This document shows positions 7,577 through 15,940 of a stretch of DNA of 64,000 nt, one piece after another. The translations under genes and the position numbers were made by a program. The stretch's first letter is position 1. Each line of letters opens with the position of its first letter. This DNA is from Bacteroidales bacterium UBA5226 (lineage in GTDB: Bacteria > Bacteroidota > Bacteroidia > Bacteroidales > UBA932), in NCBI GenBank assembly GCA_002409325.1, contig DHUU01000018.1:192579-256578 (forward strand). The letters are read 5' to 3'. Under the pieces are notes generated by a model, which did no database searches, had not been told where the DNA came from, and worked only from the letters and a program-made list of their open reading frames with translations.

Positions 7577-7943
7577 GAAGCTAAGATATAAAGAAATCCC
7601 CGCAGCACAAAAGGGGAGAGGAAAAAGTGTAAGTGGGAAAATATACCCCAAGTTGTGGTGCATAATTCCCCAACAATTAGCGCGATCCTGGGGGGAGTGT
7701 CTTTCTGTTGTCAAAAAAACAATCTGACAACCAATGAGTTAAAAATATAATTTTTTATTGGAGTCGTTTTTGATTGTTTTTCAAATTGGGGAATGTTTCT
7801 GGAACGCATTTTGAGTATAAAATGGATAACGAAAGCAGTGAGCACGCGGAATTTTTTCATGCAAACAGAAGATCCATTGGTCGTGCCACGAAATAAAGAG
7901 GGATACTGATAGGCGACAGTATCCCTCTTTGCCTATGGGGGAT
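7577..7943. other. 367-bp intergenic region upstream of the hybrid kinase
   Basis: No convincing gene was found here. It holds the cysS terminator (7895-7930) and presumably the kinase promoter, though no TAnnTTTG box was found on the minus strand. Two sets of spaced inverted sequences are present. ATTCCCCAA at 7665-7673 is mirrored by TTGGGGAAT at 7786-7794, and GTTGTC at 7707-7712 by GACAAC at 7726-7731. These could be operator half-sites or chance. The middle (7740-7790) is strongly AT-rich. Confidence 0.5.
7895..7930 (-). terminator. Intrinsic terminator after cysS
   Basis: A perfect 13-bp inverted repeat: AAAGAGGGATACT at 7895-7907 and AGTATCCCTCTTT at 7918-7930, with a 10-nt loop. It lies 13 nt past the cysS stop codon. 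In the minus-strand transcript the stem ends in CTCTTTATTT, giving a short U-rich tail. Confidence 0.8.
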
Positions 7944-9413
7944 TTACAACTCCCAGCCGGTTCCTTCCTTGGAGTCTTTGATCTGCACGCCCAGGCCGGA
8001 GAGCCGGTCGCGTATCCGGTCCGATTCGGCCCAGTTCTTCAGGACCCTGGCCTGAGTCCGGTATTCCAGCACCAGATCTACCAGTCCTTCTATCAGGGGA
8101 AGCTGAACTTGGTCTGCTTCTTCCTTCAGTCCCAGGATACCGTCCACCACCCGGCTGTATATTTTTTCTATTAGTTCCTTGTCTGCCAGGGAAACAGGCC
8201 GGGCAGCATCCGATGCGGTATGGATCCATGTGACCAGATCAAAAAGTGCTGCCAGGGCCACGGGGGTGTTCATGTCGTCACACAAAGCCTGATAAATCTT
8301 TTCTTCGGTTTCCTGCAAGGTCGGGGAAACGGCTGCTTCTTGTGAAACGGGCAACTTTGCAAATACCCTGCGTGCCTGGAGCAGTCTTTTAAGGCCTTTT
8401 CCGGCGGCCACCAGGGCTTCGTTGCTAAAATCGAGTGTTCTCCGGTAATGTGCCTGCAGGATGAAAAACCTGATAGTCATGGGATGGAAGGGTTGTGTCA
8501 GGAGCGGGTGCGTTCCGTTGAACAATTCTTCCAGGGTGATGAAATTCCCCAGGGACTTACCCATTTTCTGGCCGTTGATAGTGATCAGGTTGTTGTGCAT
8601 CCAGTACCGTACGCTGTCTTTTCCCCGTGTGACGGTATTCTGGGCCAGTTCACATTCATGGTGCGGAAAGAGCAGGTCCATCCCCCCGCCGTGGATATCA
8701 AAAACCAGTCCCAGGTATTTGGAACTCATGACCGAGCATTCCAGGTGCCAGCCCGGGAAACCTTCGCTCCAGGGGGAGGGCCAGTGCATGATGTGCTCGG
8801 GGGATGCTTTTTTCCACAGGGCAAAATCAAAGGGAAAACGTTTTTCGTCCTGGCCTTCCAGCTCACGCGTGTTGGCCAGCAGGTCTTCCAGAACCCGCCT
8901 TGAAAGGATCCCGTAACGGTGTGTTTTGTTGTATTTTTCAACGTCAAAATAAACAGATCCGTTAACCTGGTAAGCCATGCCGGCGTCCAGAATCTGTTTT
9001 ATCATGGCTATCTGTTCTGTTATATGGCCCGAGGCCCTTGGCTCGATGCTCGGTGGCAGGGTGTTGAGACTGGCCATGGCCTGGTGGTACCGGATGGTGT
9101 AATGCTGCACCACCTCCATGGGTTCGACCTGCTCGAGCCGCGCTTTGCGGCCGATCTTGTCCTCTCCCGAGTCCGAGTCGTTTTCAAGGTGTCCCACATC
9201 TGTTATGTTGCGCACATAACGGACTTTATACCCCAGGTACCTCAGCAGTCGTACAAAAACATCGTATACCACCCCCGGACGGGCATGTCCCAGGTGGGGA
9301 TCGCCGTACACGGTGGGGCCGCAGACATAAAGTCCCACATGCCCGGGAACCAGTGGTTCAAATTTTTCTTTTTCTCTGGTAAGGGTGTTGTATATGAATA
9401 GTTCTGGTGGCAT
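7944..9413 (-). CDS. cysS: Cysteinyl-tRNA synthetase
   Basis: 489 residues, normal for the family. It charges tRNA-Cys with cysteine in the cytoplasm. The class I signatures are present: HLGH at residues 40-43 (HIGH motif) and KMGKS at 283-287 (KMSKS). The zinc site is represented by Cys32, Cys226, His251 and Glu255. The anticodon-binding DALR-like C-terminal domain is complete. A -7 box (TACATTTG, 9435-9442) lies 21 nt before the start and a strong terminator follows the stop, so it can be a single transcription unit although ssb lies only 36 bp upstream on the same strand. Confidence 0.97.
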   Translation of the reverse strand: MPPELFIYNTLTREKEKFEPLVPGHVGLYVCGPTVYGDPHLGHARPGVVYDVFVRLLRYLGYKVRYVRNITDVGHLENDSDSGEDKIGRKARLEQVEPMEVVQHYTIRYHQAMASLNTLPPSIEPRASGHITEQIAMIKQILDAGMAYQVNGSVYFDVEKYNKTHRYGILSRRVLEDLLANTRELEGQDEKRFPFDFALWKKASPEHIMHWPSPWSEGFPGWHLECSVMSSKYLGLVFDIHGGGMDLLFPHHECELAQNTVTRGKDSVRYWMHNNLITINGQKMGKSLGNFITLEELFNGTHPLLTQPFHPMTIRFFILQAHYRRTLDFSNEALVAAGKGLKRLLQARRVFAKLPVSQEAAVSPTLQETEEKIYQALCDDMNTPVALAALFDLVTWIHTASDAARPVSLADKELIEKIYSRVVDGILGLKEEADQVQLPLIEGLVDLVLEYRTQARVLKNWAESDRIRDRLSGLGVQIKDSKEGTGWEL

Positions 9414-9434
9414 GCGGGTTGGTAATTATGTCTG

Positions 9435-9442
9435 CAAATGTA
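9435..9442 (-). promoter_or_regulatory. -7 box for cysS
   Basis: The minus strand reads TACATTTG in the 36-bp gap between ssb and cysS, predicting a leader of about 15-20 nt. No clear -33 element. Confidence 0.5.
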
Positions 9443-9449
9443 CAATTTT

Positions 9450-9806
9450 TTAACTTGGGACCACTTCCCCGGGCTTTTGGGGCAGCACTTCCCGGAGTGT
9501 CTGGGCTATTACTTCCTGGAAATAGCGAGGCTGGCCGTCTTTTTCGTAGGCATTGGTCCGGATCTTGCCGGTGATGGCCAGGCGGGATCCCTTTTTGACC
9601 GATTCAAATGGAGCGATATCCTTCCCTTCCCAGGCAACGACCCGGTGCCAGGTGGTTTCTTCCTTGAGTGCCCCCGAACCTGTTTTTATCACCTCGCCTG
9701 TGGCCAGGTTGAAATTCATAACCCTTCTTCCTTCCTCGGATTGACCAATCCTGGGATCGGCCCCAACACGTCCCATCAATTCTACTTTGTTGATAGATTG
9801 TTCCAT
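9450..9806 (-). CDS. ssb: Single-stranded DNA-binding protein, short form
   Basis: 118 residues with one OB-fold domain: NKVELMGRVGADPRI at the start, VMNFNLAT, the Trp-containing TTWHRVVAW and RLAITGKIRTNAY. It binds single-stranded DNA in replication and repair. The protein ends right after the OB fold (KPGEVVPS) and lacks both the flexible Gly/Pro-rich tail and the acidic DDDIPF-type tip that recruits partner proteins in canonical SSB. It may therefore be a secondary SSB used for recombination or uptake, with a full-length copy elsewhere. A -7 box lies 26 nt upstream. Confidence 0.9.
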   Translation of the reverse strand: MEQSINKVELMGRVGADPRIGQSEEGRRVMNFNLATGEVIKTGSGALKEETTWHRVVAWEGKDIAPFESVKKGSRLAITGKIRTNAYEKDGQPRYFQEVIAQTLREVLPQKPGEVVPS

Positions 9807-9832
9807 AATGCGTTATTATTAGTTAAACGCAC

Positions 9833-9840
9833 CAAACCTA
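9833..9840 (-). promoter_or_regulatory. -7 box for ssb
   Basis: The minus strand reads TAGGTTTG, a TAnnTTTG match, 26 nt before the ssb start codon. No strong -33. Confidence 0.45.
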
Positions 9841-9879
9841 CAACAACGGTGTGTAAAAAAAGACCTCTATCGTAAAAAT

Positions 9880-11961
9880 CTACATATATTTTTCAAGGAA
9901 CTCAAAGAAAATTTTATTCCAAAGCATATTGTTCTGCGGTTTGAGGATCCAGTGGTTCTCATCGGGGAAAAGGACCAGCCTTGCAGGAACTCCGTGCAGC
10001 TTGGCGGCATTGAAGGCGGCCATGGCCTGGTCCGCGGGAATACGGTAGTCCAGTTCCCCATGGGTGATCAGGATGGGTTTGTTCCAGTATTGTACTCGTG
10101 TGTGCGGGGATTGGGCATAGTGTTTCACGGCTACAGGGTTAGTGTCCCAGGGGGCACCCCCGTTGTCCCAGTGCGGAAACCAGACCTCTTCTGTGGTCAT
10201 ATACATGTGTTGGGTGTTGAAAATGCCGGCGTGCGCAATGAAGGCGGCAAACCGATCGTTGTGCGCTCCTGCCAGGTGAAACACCGAATATCCGCCATAA
10301 CTGGCACCCACAGCAGCAATACGGCTTCCGTCAACAAAGGGTTCTTGTTTCATGTGGTCCACGGCACTCAGGTAATCCTGCATATTCTGGCCGGTATAGT
10401 CCCCGCTGATCTGTTCTGTCCATTCCTGTCCAAAGGCCGTTGTACCCCGGCGGTTGGGCAGAATTACTATATACCCGTTGGCGGCAATCAGCTGGTGGCA
10501 CCAGCGGTAGGACCATCCCTGAGACAGGGTGGACTGGGGTCCGCCGGCACAGAAGAGCACAGCCGGGTATTTCTTTTGCGGATCAAAGTGGGGCGGGTAT
10601 ACCACCCAGGTAAGCATTTTCTTGTTGTCAGTAGTGGTGATCCAGCGTTCCTCCACCTGGCCCATCGTGAGATAATTGAGTATGTGGCTGTTCTCAGAGG
10701 TCAATTGGGTGTATTCTCCCGATTGGGGATGAATAGAAACCACCTCGGCCGGCATGGACATGGAAACATATGTACCGATGAGCCGTTCTCCCGACACCGT
10801 GTCAGCGGAAATCTGAACCGGACTGCAATCGTACCATCCGGTAGTGATCTGGCGGATCTCGCCTGTCTCTGTGTCCAGGTCAAACAGCTGGTTGATCCCC
10901 TGCGCATAGGCATTAAAATACAGTCCTTTGCTGTTAGCCCTCCAGGTAACCCCTTCCACATTGTAACGGAACGAGGAAGTAAGGTCTTTTATGGTACCCT
11001 CTGCAAAGGAATACAGCATAAGCCGGTTCTTGTCTGCCTCGTACCCGTCCCGTTCCATGCTGTTCCATACCAGGAAGTTGCCGCAGGGTGAAAACTTCGG
11101 TGCGGTGTCGTAACCCATCATGCCCTGGCTCAGGTTGGTTTCATGTCCTGTTTCCAGGACCCGCAGGTATATGTCTGTATTGGTAGATACGGCGTAATCT
11201 TTGCCGGTCAGTTTGCGGCAGGAATAGGCGATGCGTTTTCCATCGGGGCTCCAGCTCAATTCCCCGATGTCCCCAAAGGGAAGCGTGGGCAGCTCGTAGG
11301 GCTGTCCCTCCAGCAGATCGGTCACATTGGAGAGGGTTTTTCCGTCAAACAGGGCTGTAAAGGAATGGGGGATCTCTTCTACAAAGCTATCCCAGTGACG
11401 GTACATCAGATCGTCAATGACGCGTCCGGTGGCCTTATCCAGGGAGGGATCGAGGTCGGTGGGCTTAACGGCAGAGGGGACCGTGGAAACGAAAAGGATC
11501 CTGTCCCGGGTGGGGGAAATACTGAATTCCGATATGGCCTTGTCCGTTCCTGTGATCTGTTGCCGTCGCGTTCCATCGGCCTGCATTATCCATAATTTGC
11601 CTTCGCAGACAAAGAGGAGGCGGTCGTTGTCCAGCCACCGTGCGTTGGATTCGCTTGCGGATGTCTGGGTGATCTGTCGGTTGTTCTGCCCTTGGGTATC
11701 CATTACAAAAAGTTCGCGGTTGCGTTTGTTTTCTTTAATAGAGGTATAGGTTACTCCATAGACAATTCTTTTCCCGTTGGGTGAAACCTGAGGATCTGTA
11801 ACGCGCCCGAAGAGATTCAGGAGGGAGGCATTAATAAGGTCATTTTCCGGTATTTCTGTGTTTTTCCCGATCAGGGGGGCTTTGTTTTGCTCGTTGCCCG
11901 AGCATTGCGACAGAGCCAGGGAGGCTGTAAGCATCATAAACACTAAGATTGTTCTGTTCAT
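9880..11961 (-). CDS. S9 family serine peptidase, lipoprotein
   Basis: 693 residues from the ATG at 11961, which gives a lipoprotein signal (MNRTILVFMMLTASLALSQC, lipobox LSQC). An N-terminal beta-propeller region with repeated tolB/WD-like SPNGKRIVYG and SPDGKRIAYS segments covers about residues 45-420. The alpha/beta hydrolase domain follows, with nucleophile motif GASYGGY, the catalytic Asp in HGELDYRIP and His in ENHWI. Such enzymes remove dipeptides or acyl-amino acids from short peptides in the periplasm. The open frame extends to 12084 but would overlap the divergent gene and its promoter. Substrate is unknown. Its promoter is probably at 11980-11987. Confidence 0.92.
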   Translation of the reverse strand: MNRTILVFMMLTASLALSQCSGNEQNKAPLIGKNTEIPENDLINASLLNLFGRVTDPQVSPNGKRIVYGVTYTSIKENKRNRELFVMDTQGQNNRQITQTSASESNARWLDNDRLLFVCEGKLWIMQADGTRRQQITGTDKAISEFSISPTRDRILFVSTVPSAVKPTDLDPSLDKATGRVIDDLMYRHWDSFVEEIPHSFTALFDGKTLSNVTDLLEGQPYELPTLPFGDIGELSWSPDGKRIAYSCRKLTGKDYAVSTNTDIYLRVLETGHETNLSQGMMGYDTAPKFSPCGNFLVWNSMERDGYEADKNRLMLYSFAEGTIKDLTSSFRYNVEGVTWRANSKGLYFNAYAQGINQLFDLDTETGEIRQITTGWYDCSPVQISADTVSGERLIGTYVSMSMPAEVVSIHPQSGEYTQLTSENSHILNYLTMGQVEERWITTTDNKKMLTWVVYPPHFDPQKKYPAVLFCAGGPQSTLSQGWSYRWCHQLIAANGYIVILPNRRGTTAFGQEWTEQISGDYTGQNMQDYLSAVDHMKQEPFVDGSRIAAVGASYGGYSVFHLAGAHNDRFAAFIAHAGIFNTQHMYMTTEEVWFPHWDNGGAPWDTNPVAVKHYAQSPHTRVQYWNKPILITHGELDYRIPADQAMAAFNAAKLHGVPARLVLFPDENHWILKPQNNMLWNKIFFEFLEKYM

Positions 11962-11979
11962 ATAGTTGTGGTTTGACTT

Positions 11980-11987
11980 CAAAATTA
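11980..11987 (-). promoter_or_regulatory. -7 box for the S9 peptidase gene
   Basis: The minus strand reads TAATTTTG, a TAnnTTTG match, 18 nt before the start codon at 11961. It is back to back with the plus-strand box at 12000-12007 in a 68-bp divergent region. Confidence 0.45.
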
Positions 11988-11999
11988 GTGAATAAATTG

Positions 12000-12007
12000 T
12001 AAGTTTG
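12000..12007 (+). promoter_or_regulatory. -7 box for the DUF6263 gene
   Basis: TAAGTTTG matches TAnnTTTG and ends 22 nt before the ATG at 12030. A TTTG at 11972-11975 is 24 nt upstream, slightly too far for a standard -33. Confidence 0.45.
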
Positions 12008-12029
12008 TGGAAATTTAAAGAAAAGAGCA

Positions 12030-12932
12030 ATGAAACAACTTGTAAGCTTGTTCTTTGTGTTTGCCGCCCTTTCTGTGCAGGCACAAAGCATTAAACTGGA
12101 GTTCAAACCGGTTAAGGGGGTGGAATACCCGGTATCTATGGAGGTCAACCAGACGATGACCCTGATTGTTCCCGGTATGGGGAACGTTGTCACACAGACA
12201 GACCAGACAATAGGGGCTGTAGTCACACTGGCAGAAGAGGTGGAACTGGGGTACCTGGTGGAAGCCCGTCTTACACGAATGACGGTCAAGGCAGAAGGCC
12301 AGGGACAATCCCAGGTGTTTGACTCGGAAGGGGAGGATATCATGAGCCAGGCCATTAAAAGCATGATGGGCAAACCCATGAAAATGGTTATTTCCCGCAG
12401 GGGAGAGGTTTTAGAGCAAATGCCCGTGGAGGAAGCCTTTTATACAGAAGCCGATAGCATACTGGCCACACAGTATGCCCGCCGCCGGAGGGAGCAAACT
12501 ATGGAACAGATCAAGCAGTTGTTCAGCCAGAATACCATAAAGAGTGTGGTGCAGGCTGGCCTGACAAAGTTCCCTGACAGAGAAATGACTATTCCTTCTG
12601 TCTGGACAGATGAGGAGCCCAGCGAAGAGTTAAGCGCCATTGTCACGGTGCAGCAGCGTTTGACCCAGTTGTCGGGCAACCGGGCCAGCATGACTGCCAA
12701 ATCGGTCATCATGCCCGATCCAAATGCCAAAAAACCCGAAACGGCTCAGCGTATGGAGCAACTCTCGGGAAATGGCGAAGGCACCTCGGTAATCGATATT
12801 CAAAGCGGATGGGTGATTGAAAGCAGCGGAACCCAGTCGCTGCGCGGTGAACTGGTGGTTGAACAGGCAGGACAGGTTCAGTCAATAGACCTGACCATGG
12901 AGGTGAAGGTCAAAACTATTGGTAAGCAATAG
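12030..12932 (+). CDS. DUF6263 family secreted protein
   Basis: 300 residues with a clear signal peptide (MKQLVSLFFVFAALSVQAQS). The rest is a soluble beta-rich domain typical of DUF6263, with the opening KLEFKPVKGVEYPVSMEVNQ, a central helical stretch around QYARRRREQTMEQIKQL, and a C-terminus ending in strands (SIDLTMEVKVKTIG). No catalytic motif is visible. It is probably periplasmic or surface-exposed. It is divergent from the S9 peptidase and converges on a DUF4402 gene with a 17-nt overlap of 3' ends. Function unknown. Confidence 0.75.
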   Translation: MKQLVSLFFVFAALSVQAQSIKLEFKPVKGVEYPVSMEVNQTMTLIVPGMGNVVTQTDQTIGAVVTLAEEVELGYLVEARLTRMTVKAEGQGQSQVFDSEGEDIMSQAIKSMMGKPMKMVISRRGEVLEQMPVEEAFYTEADSILATQYARRRREQTMEQIKQLFSQNTIKSVVQAGLTKFPDREMTIPSVWTDEEPSEELSAIVTVQQRLTQLSGNRASMTAKSVIMPDPNAKKPETAQRMEQLSGNGEGTSVIDIQSGWVIESSGTQSLRGELVVEQAGQVQSIDLTMEVKVKTIGKQ

Positions 12933-13446
12933 TAACGGTTAATTGTGACGTGTTGGTATAATTTCCGCCCGGTTGGTTTGATCCGATATTGAGTGTGCCC
13001 CCGAGTTTTAGTATGGCTGTACCATCAGGGCCGATTTGTCCGCCAGAGGGAAGAAACTGAAAATTATTCACAGTCATTGTGTTGCCACCTTCATCTGTCA
13101 GAGTGATCTGAGAGGGGAAACTGCCAGCTGCAATTACAAAACTCTGACCGGGCATCCCTATGATTTGAAAACTTGCGGCAGTACTGGTACCCATGAACTG
13201 AAAAGTGCCCGAGACATTGGAAAGGTTGCCAGATGAGGCATCAAGCACGACAGATCCGCCCGCCGTATTACTTACGATGTTCCCGAAAAGCAGGTCGGTC
13301 AATTTGCTTATCCGCAGATCTATCCCTAAAGTGATGGAGGCTTCTGCATCTATGGAGGTAGTGAATAAACTGGGGTTCTGTCCGGCAGCAATCTGTGAAA
13401 TCCCAGCCAAAAAAGCAGTCAGCAGCAACAACTTTATCGTTCTCAT
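12916..13446 (-). CDS. DUF4402 secreted protein (pilin-like), isolated copy
   Basis: 176 residues with signal peptide MRTIKLLLLTAFLAGISQIAAG. The core is recognisable (LLFGNIVSN, then SFVIAAGSFPSQITL, and GGTLNIGSNQPGG). The end NYTNTSQLTVTIAYQ keeps the penultimate Tyr, but the matching Gly is at -16, because two residues are inserted compared with the four cluster copies. It lies about 9 kb from the main DUF4402 cluster with a strong promoter of its own (13471-13501). It could be a minor or alternative subunit served by the chaperone at 355-1197. Role inferred. Confidence 0.7.
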   Translation of the reverse strand: MRTIKLLLLTAFLAGISQIAAGQNPSLFTTSIDAEASITLGIDLRISKLTDLLFGNIVSNTAGGSVVLDASSGNLSNVSGTFQFMGTSTAASFQIIGMPGQSFVIAAGSFPSQITLTDEGGNTMTVNNFQFLPSGGQIGPDGTAILKLGGTLNIGSNQPGGNYTNTSQLTVTIAYQ

Positions 13447-13470
13447 ATCAGCGGTATCCTCTATTTAAAT

Positions 13471-13501
13471 CAAAATTACGGAAAATTCTGCAAAAATCAA
13501 A
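13471..13501 (-). promoter_or_regulatory. Complete Bacteroidota promoter for the isolated DUF4402 gene
   Basis: On the minus strand, -33 TTTG (13501-13498) is followed by exactly 19 nt and then -7 TAATTTTG (13478-13471). The start codon is 24 nt further on. One of the best full promoter matches in the window. Confidence 0.7.
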
Positions 13502-13520
13502 CCAGATTCATCCAACAGGT

Positions 13521-14315
13521 TTAATCACCGTATATAAGGGGCCAAAGAACAGGATCCTGAAGCAGCTCCTGCAGCCGGTGTTCCTTTCCGTCTACAAGCA
13601 CCCTGTTTGAGATAAGACGTACTCCGTGGCTGTAATCTACATAGGTATTGATGTGGCCGTCATATACGGGCTGGATGGGCTTGCCATCCAGCCGATGCCA
13701 ACCATAGATGATGACATGATGTGTGCGGGAGGGATTGGGGGGCGTTTTTGTAATGACAATGTCTTTTTTTGTGCCGGCTGTAAGTTCTCCCGGTTTTTTG
13801 CCTGCAGCTTTGAGCTGGGCAAAGATCACCTGCGAATGGTCAAAGAAAAGGTCTGGATCCAGATTGCGGTATTCCCGCGGGATGTAGTTGAACGGTTCTG
13901 CCCTGGCCGTGGCCTTGCTATAGATTATGTCAACGATTTTTGGCGTAGGTAGGGAACAATCCAGTGAACAGGCAATTCTGGTGGCAGTCATGGGGGTGAG
14001 CGGAACAATAAAGGGCATATTGCCGCTCAATACGGTCAGATAATCCGGTTTGACAAACAGGGTGAGGCGGTGTTTCTTCCCGTTGAGATCTCTTTGGTGG
14101 GTGGTGATGCGCACGAATCCTTTCATATATTCAGGGACATTCCCTTCCAGGATCTGGTTGCAGGCAAGTTCTTCGCGTTCTTCCATTGACAAGGTGCGGA
14201 ATTTTTCATAGAAAGGGCAGTCACCGCGTTGTACCTGGGCTCCCAGGAAACCGGCAGGCAGCAACAGAAGGATTGCCAGAAAAGGGGAAACGCCATTTAG
14301 AAAGGTGTTTTTCAT
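13521..14315 (-). CDS. Secreted protein of unknown function
   Basis: 264 residues with a signal peptide (about 1-26, ending FLGAQ). Not recognised as a named family. Visible points: a paired-Cys segment (ACSLDCSLPTPK near 113-124), EPFNYIPREYRNLDPDLFFDH in the middle, and a C-terminal half with HHVIIYGWHRLDGKPIQP and NTYVDYSHGVRLISN, which contains clustered His, Tyr and Asp residues that look enzyme-like or sugar-binding. It is monocistronic, between the isolated DUF4402 gene and the divergent acpP. No transmembrane segment beyond the signal. Function not assigned. Confidence 0.7.
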   Translation of the reverse strand: MKNTFLNGVSPFLAILLLLPAGFLGAQVQRGDCPFYEKFRTLSMEEREELACNQILEGNVPEYMKGFVRITTHQRDLNGKKHRLTLFVKPDYLTVLSGNMPFIVPLTPMTATRIACSLDCSLPTPKIVDIIYSKATARAEPFNYIPREYRNLDPDLFFDHSQVIFAQLKAAGKKPGELTAGTKKDIVITKTPPNPSRTHHVIIYGWHRLDGKPIQPVYDGHINTYVDYSHGVRLISNRVLVDGKEHRLQELLQDPVLWPLIYGD

Positions 14316-14362
14316 AGGTCAGGAAAACCCGCGATTTCGTTAATTGGAATAATTTTTTTTAC

Positions 14363-14391
14363 TTTGTCAACTGCAAAGTTCGTTAATTTTG
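14363..14391 (+). promoter_or_regulatory. Promoter for acpP-fabF-rnc
   Basis: -33 TTTG at 14363-14366 and -7 TAATTTTG at 14384-14391, with 17 nt between them (19 is typical). The predicted leader to the acpP ATG is about 30 nt. Confidence 0.55.
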
Positions 14392-14428
14392 CATTATTAA
14401 CTACATTTTATTAACTAATCACTAAATT

Positions 14429-14674
14429 ATGGCAGTTAACATTGAAGAAAAAGTTAAGCAAATTATTGTGGACAAACTGGGTGCAGACGAGAATGAGGTT
14501 ACCCCCACTGCTAACTTTACAAATGATTTGGGTGCGGATTCTTTGGATACCGTAGAACTGATTATGGAATTTGAAGAAGCTTTCGGCATCAACATTCCAG
14601 ACGAGGCCGCTGAAAAAATATCTACAGTAGGCGATGCCATCAAATACATCGAAGACAACGTAAAAGCCGAATAA
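14429..14674 (+). CDS. acpP: Acyl carrier protein
   Basis: 81 residues, acidic, four-helix ACP. The phosphopantetheine attachment Ser38 sits in GADSLDTVEL. It carries growing acyl chains in type II fatty acid synthesis. It is followed 9 bp later by fabF and then rnc, a widespread order. The second conserved helix (IMEFEEAFGINIPDE) is intact. Confidence 0.98.
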   Translation: MAVNIEEKVKQIIVDKLGADENEVTPTANFTNDLGADSLDTVELIMEFEEAFGINIPDEAAEKISTVGDAIKYIEDNVKAE

Positions 14675-14683
14675 TTTAAAACC

Positions 14684-15940
14684 ATGAAGCTCAGACGGGT
14701 AGTCATTACCGGATTGGGGACAATCAATTCCCTGGGGCATAATATCCCGGAATATTTTGACAATCTGGTAGCCGGAAAGTCCGGCGCAGGTTTGATTACC
14801 CGTTTTGACGCTTCTTTGTTCAAAACCCGTTTTGCCTGTGAAATCAAGGATTATGATCCGGAAAAATTCGGGATTGACAAGAAGGATGCCCGCAGAAACG
14901 ATCCTTTTACACAATATGCCCTGATCGCTGCCCATGAAGCCATAACGGACAGCCATCTGGACCTGGATGCCCTTGATAAAAACCAGGTGGGCGTGATTGT
15001 GGGATCGGGCATAGGCGGGATAGAAACACTGCTCAGGGAGATCGGGGAGTTTTACAAGGGCGGTATGGTTCCCAGATTCAGTCCCTTTCTTGTTCCTATG
15101 ATGATCGCAGACATTGCCTCGGGAATGATTTCTATGAAATACGGATTCCGTGGCCCCAATTACGCTACGGTCTCTGCCTGTTCCACATCAAATCATGCCA
15201 TGAGCGATGCCTTTACCCTGATTCGTATGGGAAAGGCAACTGTTGTAGTGACAGGGGGCTCGGAAGCACCCATAAACCAGGCAAGCATTGGCGGATTCAA
15301 TGCAGCAAGAGCGATTTCAACCAACAACGATGAATACATGACTGCCTCCCGGCCTTTTGACAAAACGCGTGACGGTTTTGTGATGGGAGAAGGAGCCGGT
15401 ATTCTTGTCTTTGAAGAATACGATCATGCAAAGGCCCGCGGAGCGAAAATTTATGCCGAAGTGGGGGGTGCCGGCATGACAGCCGACGCATACCACATTA
15501 CAGCACCGCATCCCGACGGAGAAGGCGCACGCCGGGTCATGGCCGAAGCCATAAGCGAAGCCGGGTTAAAGCCGCAGGACGTGGATTATATAAATCTTCA
15601 CGGAACCTCCACCCCTTTGGGAGATGTAGTGGAAGTGAAGGCCATAAAAGATCTTTTCGGTGATCATGCCTACAAAATGAGCCTGAGTTCCACCAAATCT
15701 ATGGCAGGACATGCCCTGGGGGCTACCGGAGCCATAGAAATACTTGCCTGTATCTGTGCCATGGAAAGGGATATGATCCCTCCAACCATCAATTTCAAAG
15801 AGGAAGATCCTGATATTGATTATAAATTGAACTTTACGTTCAACCAAGCGCAAAGGCGGAAAGTACGCGTAGCGCTTTCCAATACGTTTGGCTTTGGAGG
15901 ACACAACTCCAGTCTATTGATCAAAAATACCAAAGAATGA
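14684..15940 (+). CDS. fabF: 3-oxoacyl-ACP synthase II
   Basis: 418 residues, the usual length. It condenses malonyl-ACP with acyl-ACP during chain elongation. The Cys-His-His triad is present: Cys166 (VSACSTSNHAM), His306 (INLHGTSTPLGD) and His343 (MAGHALGATGA). The C-terminal NTFGFGGHNSSL motif is intact. Its stop overlaps the rnc start (ATGA), indicating translational coupling. Confidence 0.98.
   Translation: MKLRRVVITGLGTINSLGHNIPEYFDNLVAGKSGAGLITRFDASLFKTRFACEIKDYDPEKFGIDKKDARRNDPFTQYALIAAHEAITDSHLDLDALDKNQVGVIVGSGIGGIETLLREIGEFYKGGMVPRFSPFLVPMMIADIASGMISMKYGFRGPNYATVSACSTSNHAMSDAFTLIRMGKATVVVTGGSEAPINQASIGGFNAARAISTNNDEYMTASRPFDKTRDGFVMGEGAGILVFEEYDHAKARGAKIYAEVGGAGMTADAYHITAPHPDGEGARRVMAEAISEAGLKPQDVDYINLHGTSTPLGDVVEVKAIKDLFGDHAYKMSLSSTKSMAGHALGATGAIEILACICAMERDMIPPTINFKEEDPDIDYKLNFTFNQAQRRKVRVALSNTFGFGGHNSSLLIKNTKE

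Noticed and set aside
7880..7890. GTGCCA resembling the reverse complement of a sigma-54 -24 element
   Set aside because: The matching TGCAA -12 element is not at the required 5-nt spacing.
7822..7896. 24-codon ORF on the plus strand upstream of the cysS terminator
   Set aside because: No promoter or ribosome binding site, no recognisable protein, and it runs into the terminator stem.
9850..9875. Run of seven T (minus strand) after the S9 peptidase gene
   Set aside because: No stem precedes the run, so it does not qualify as an intrinsic terminator.
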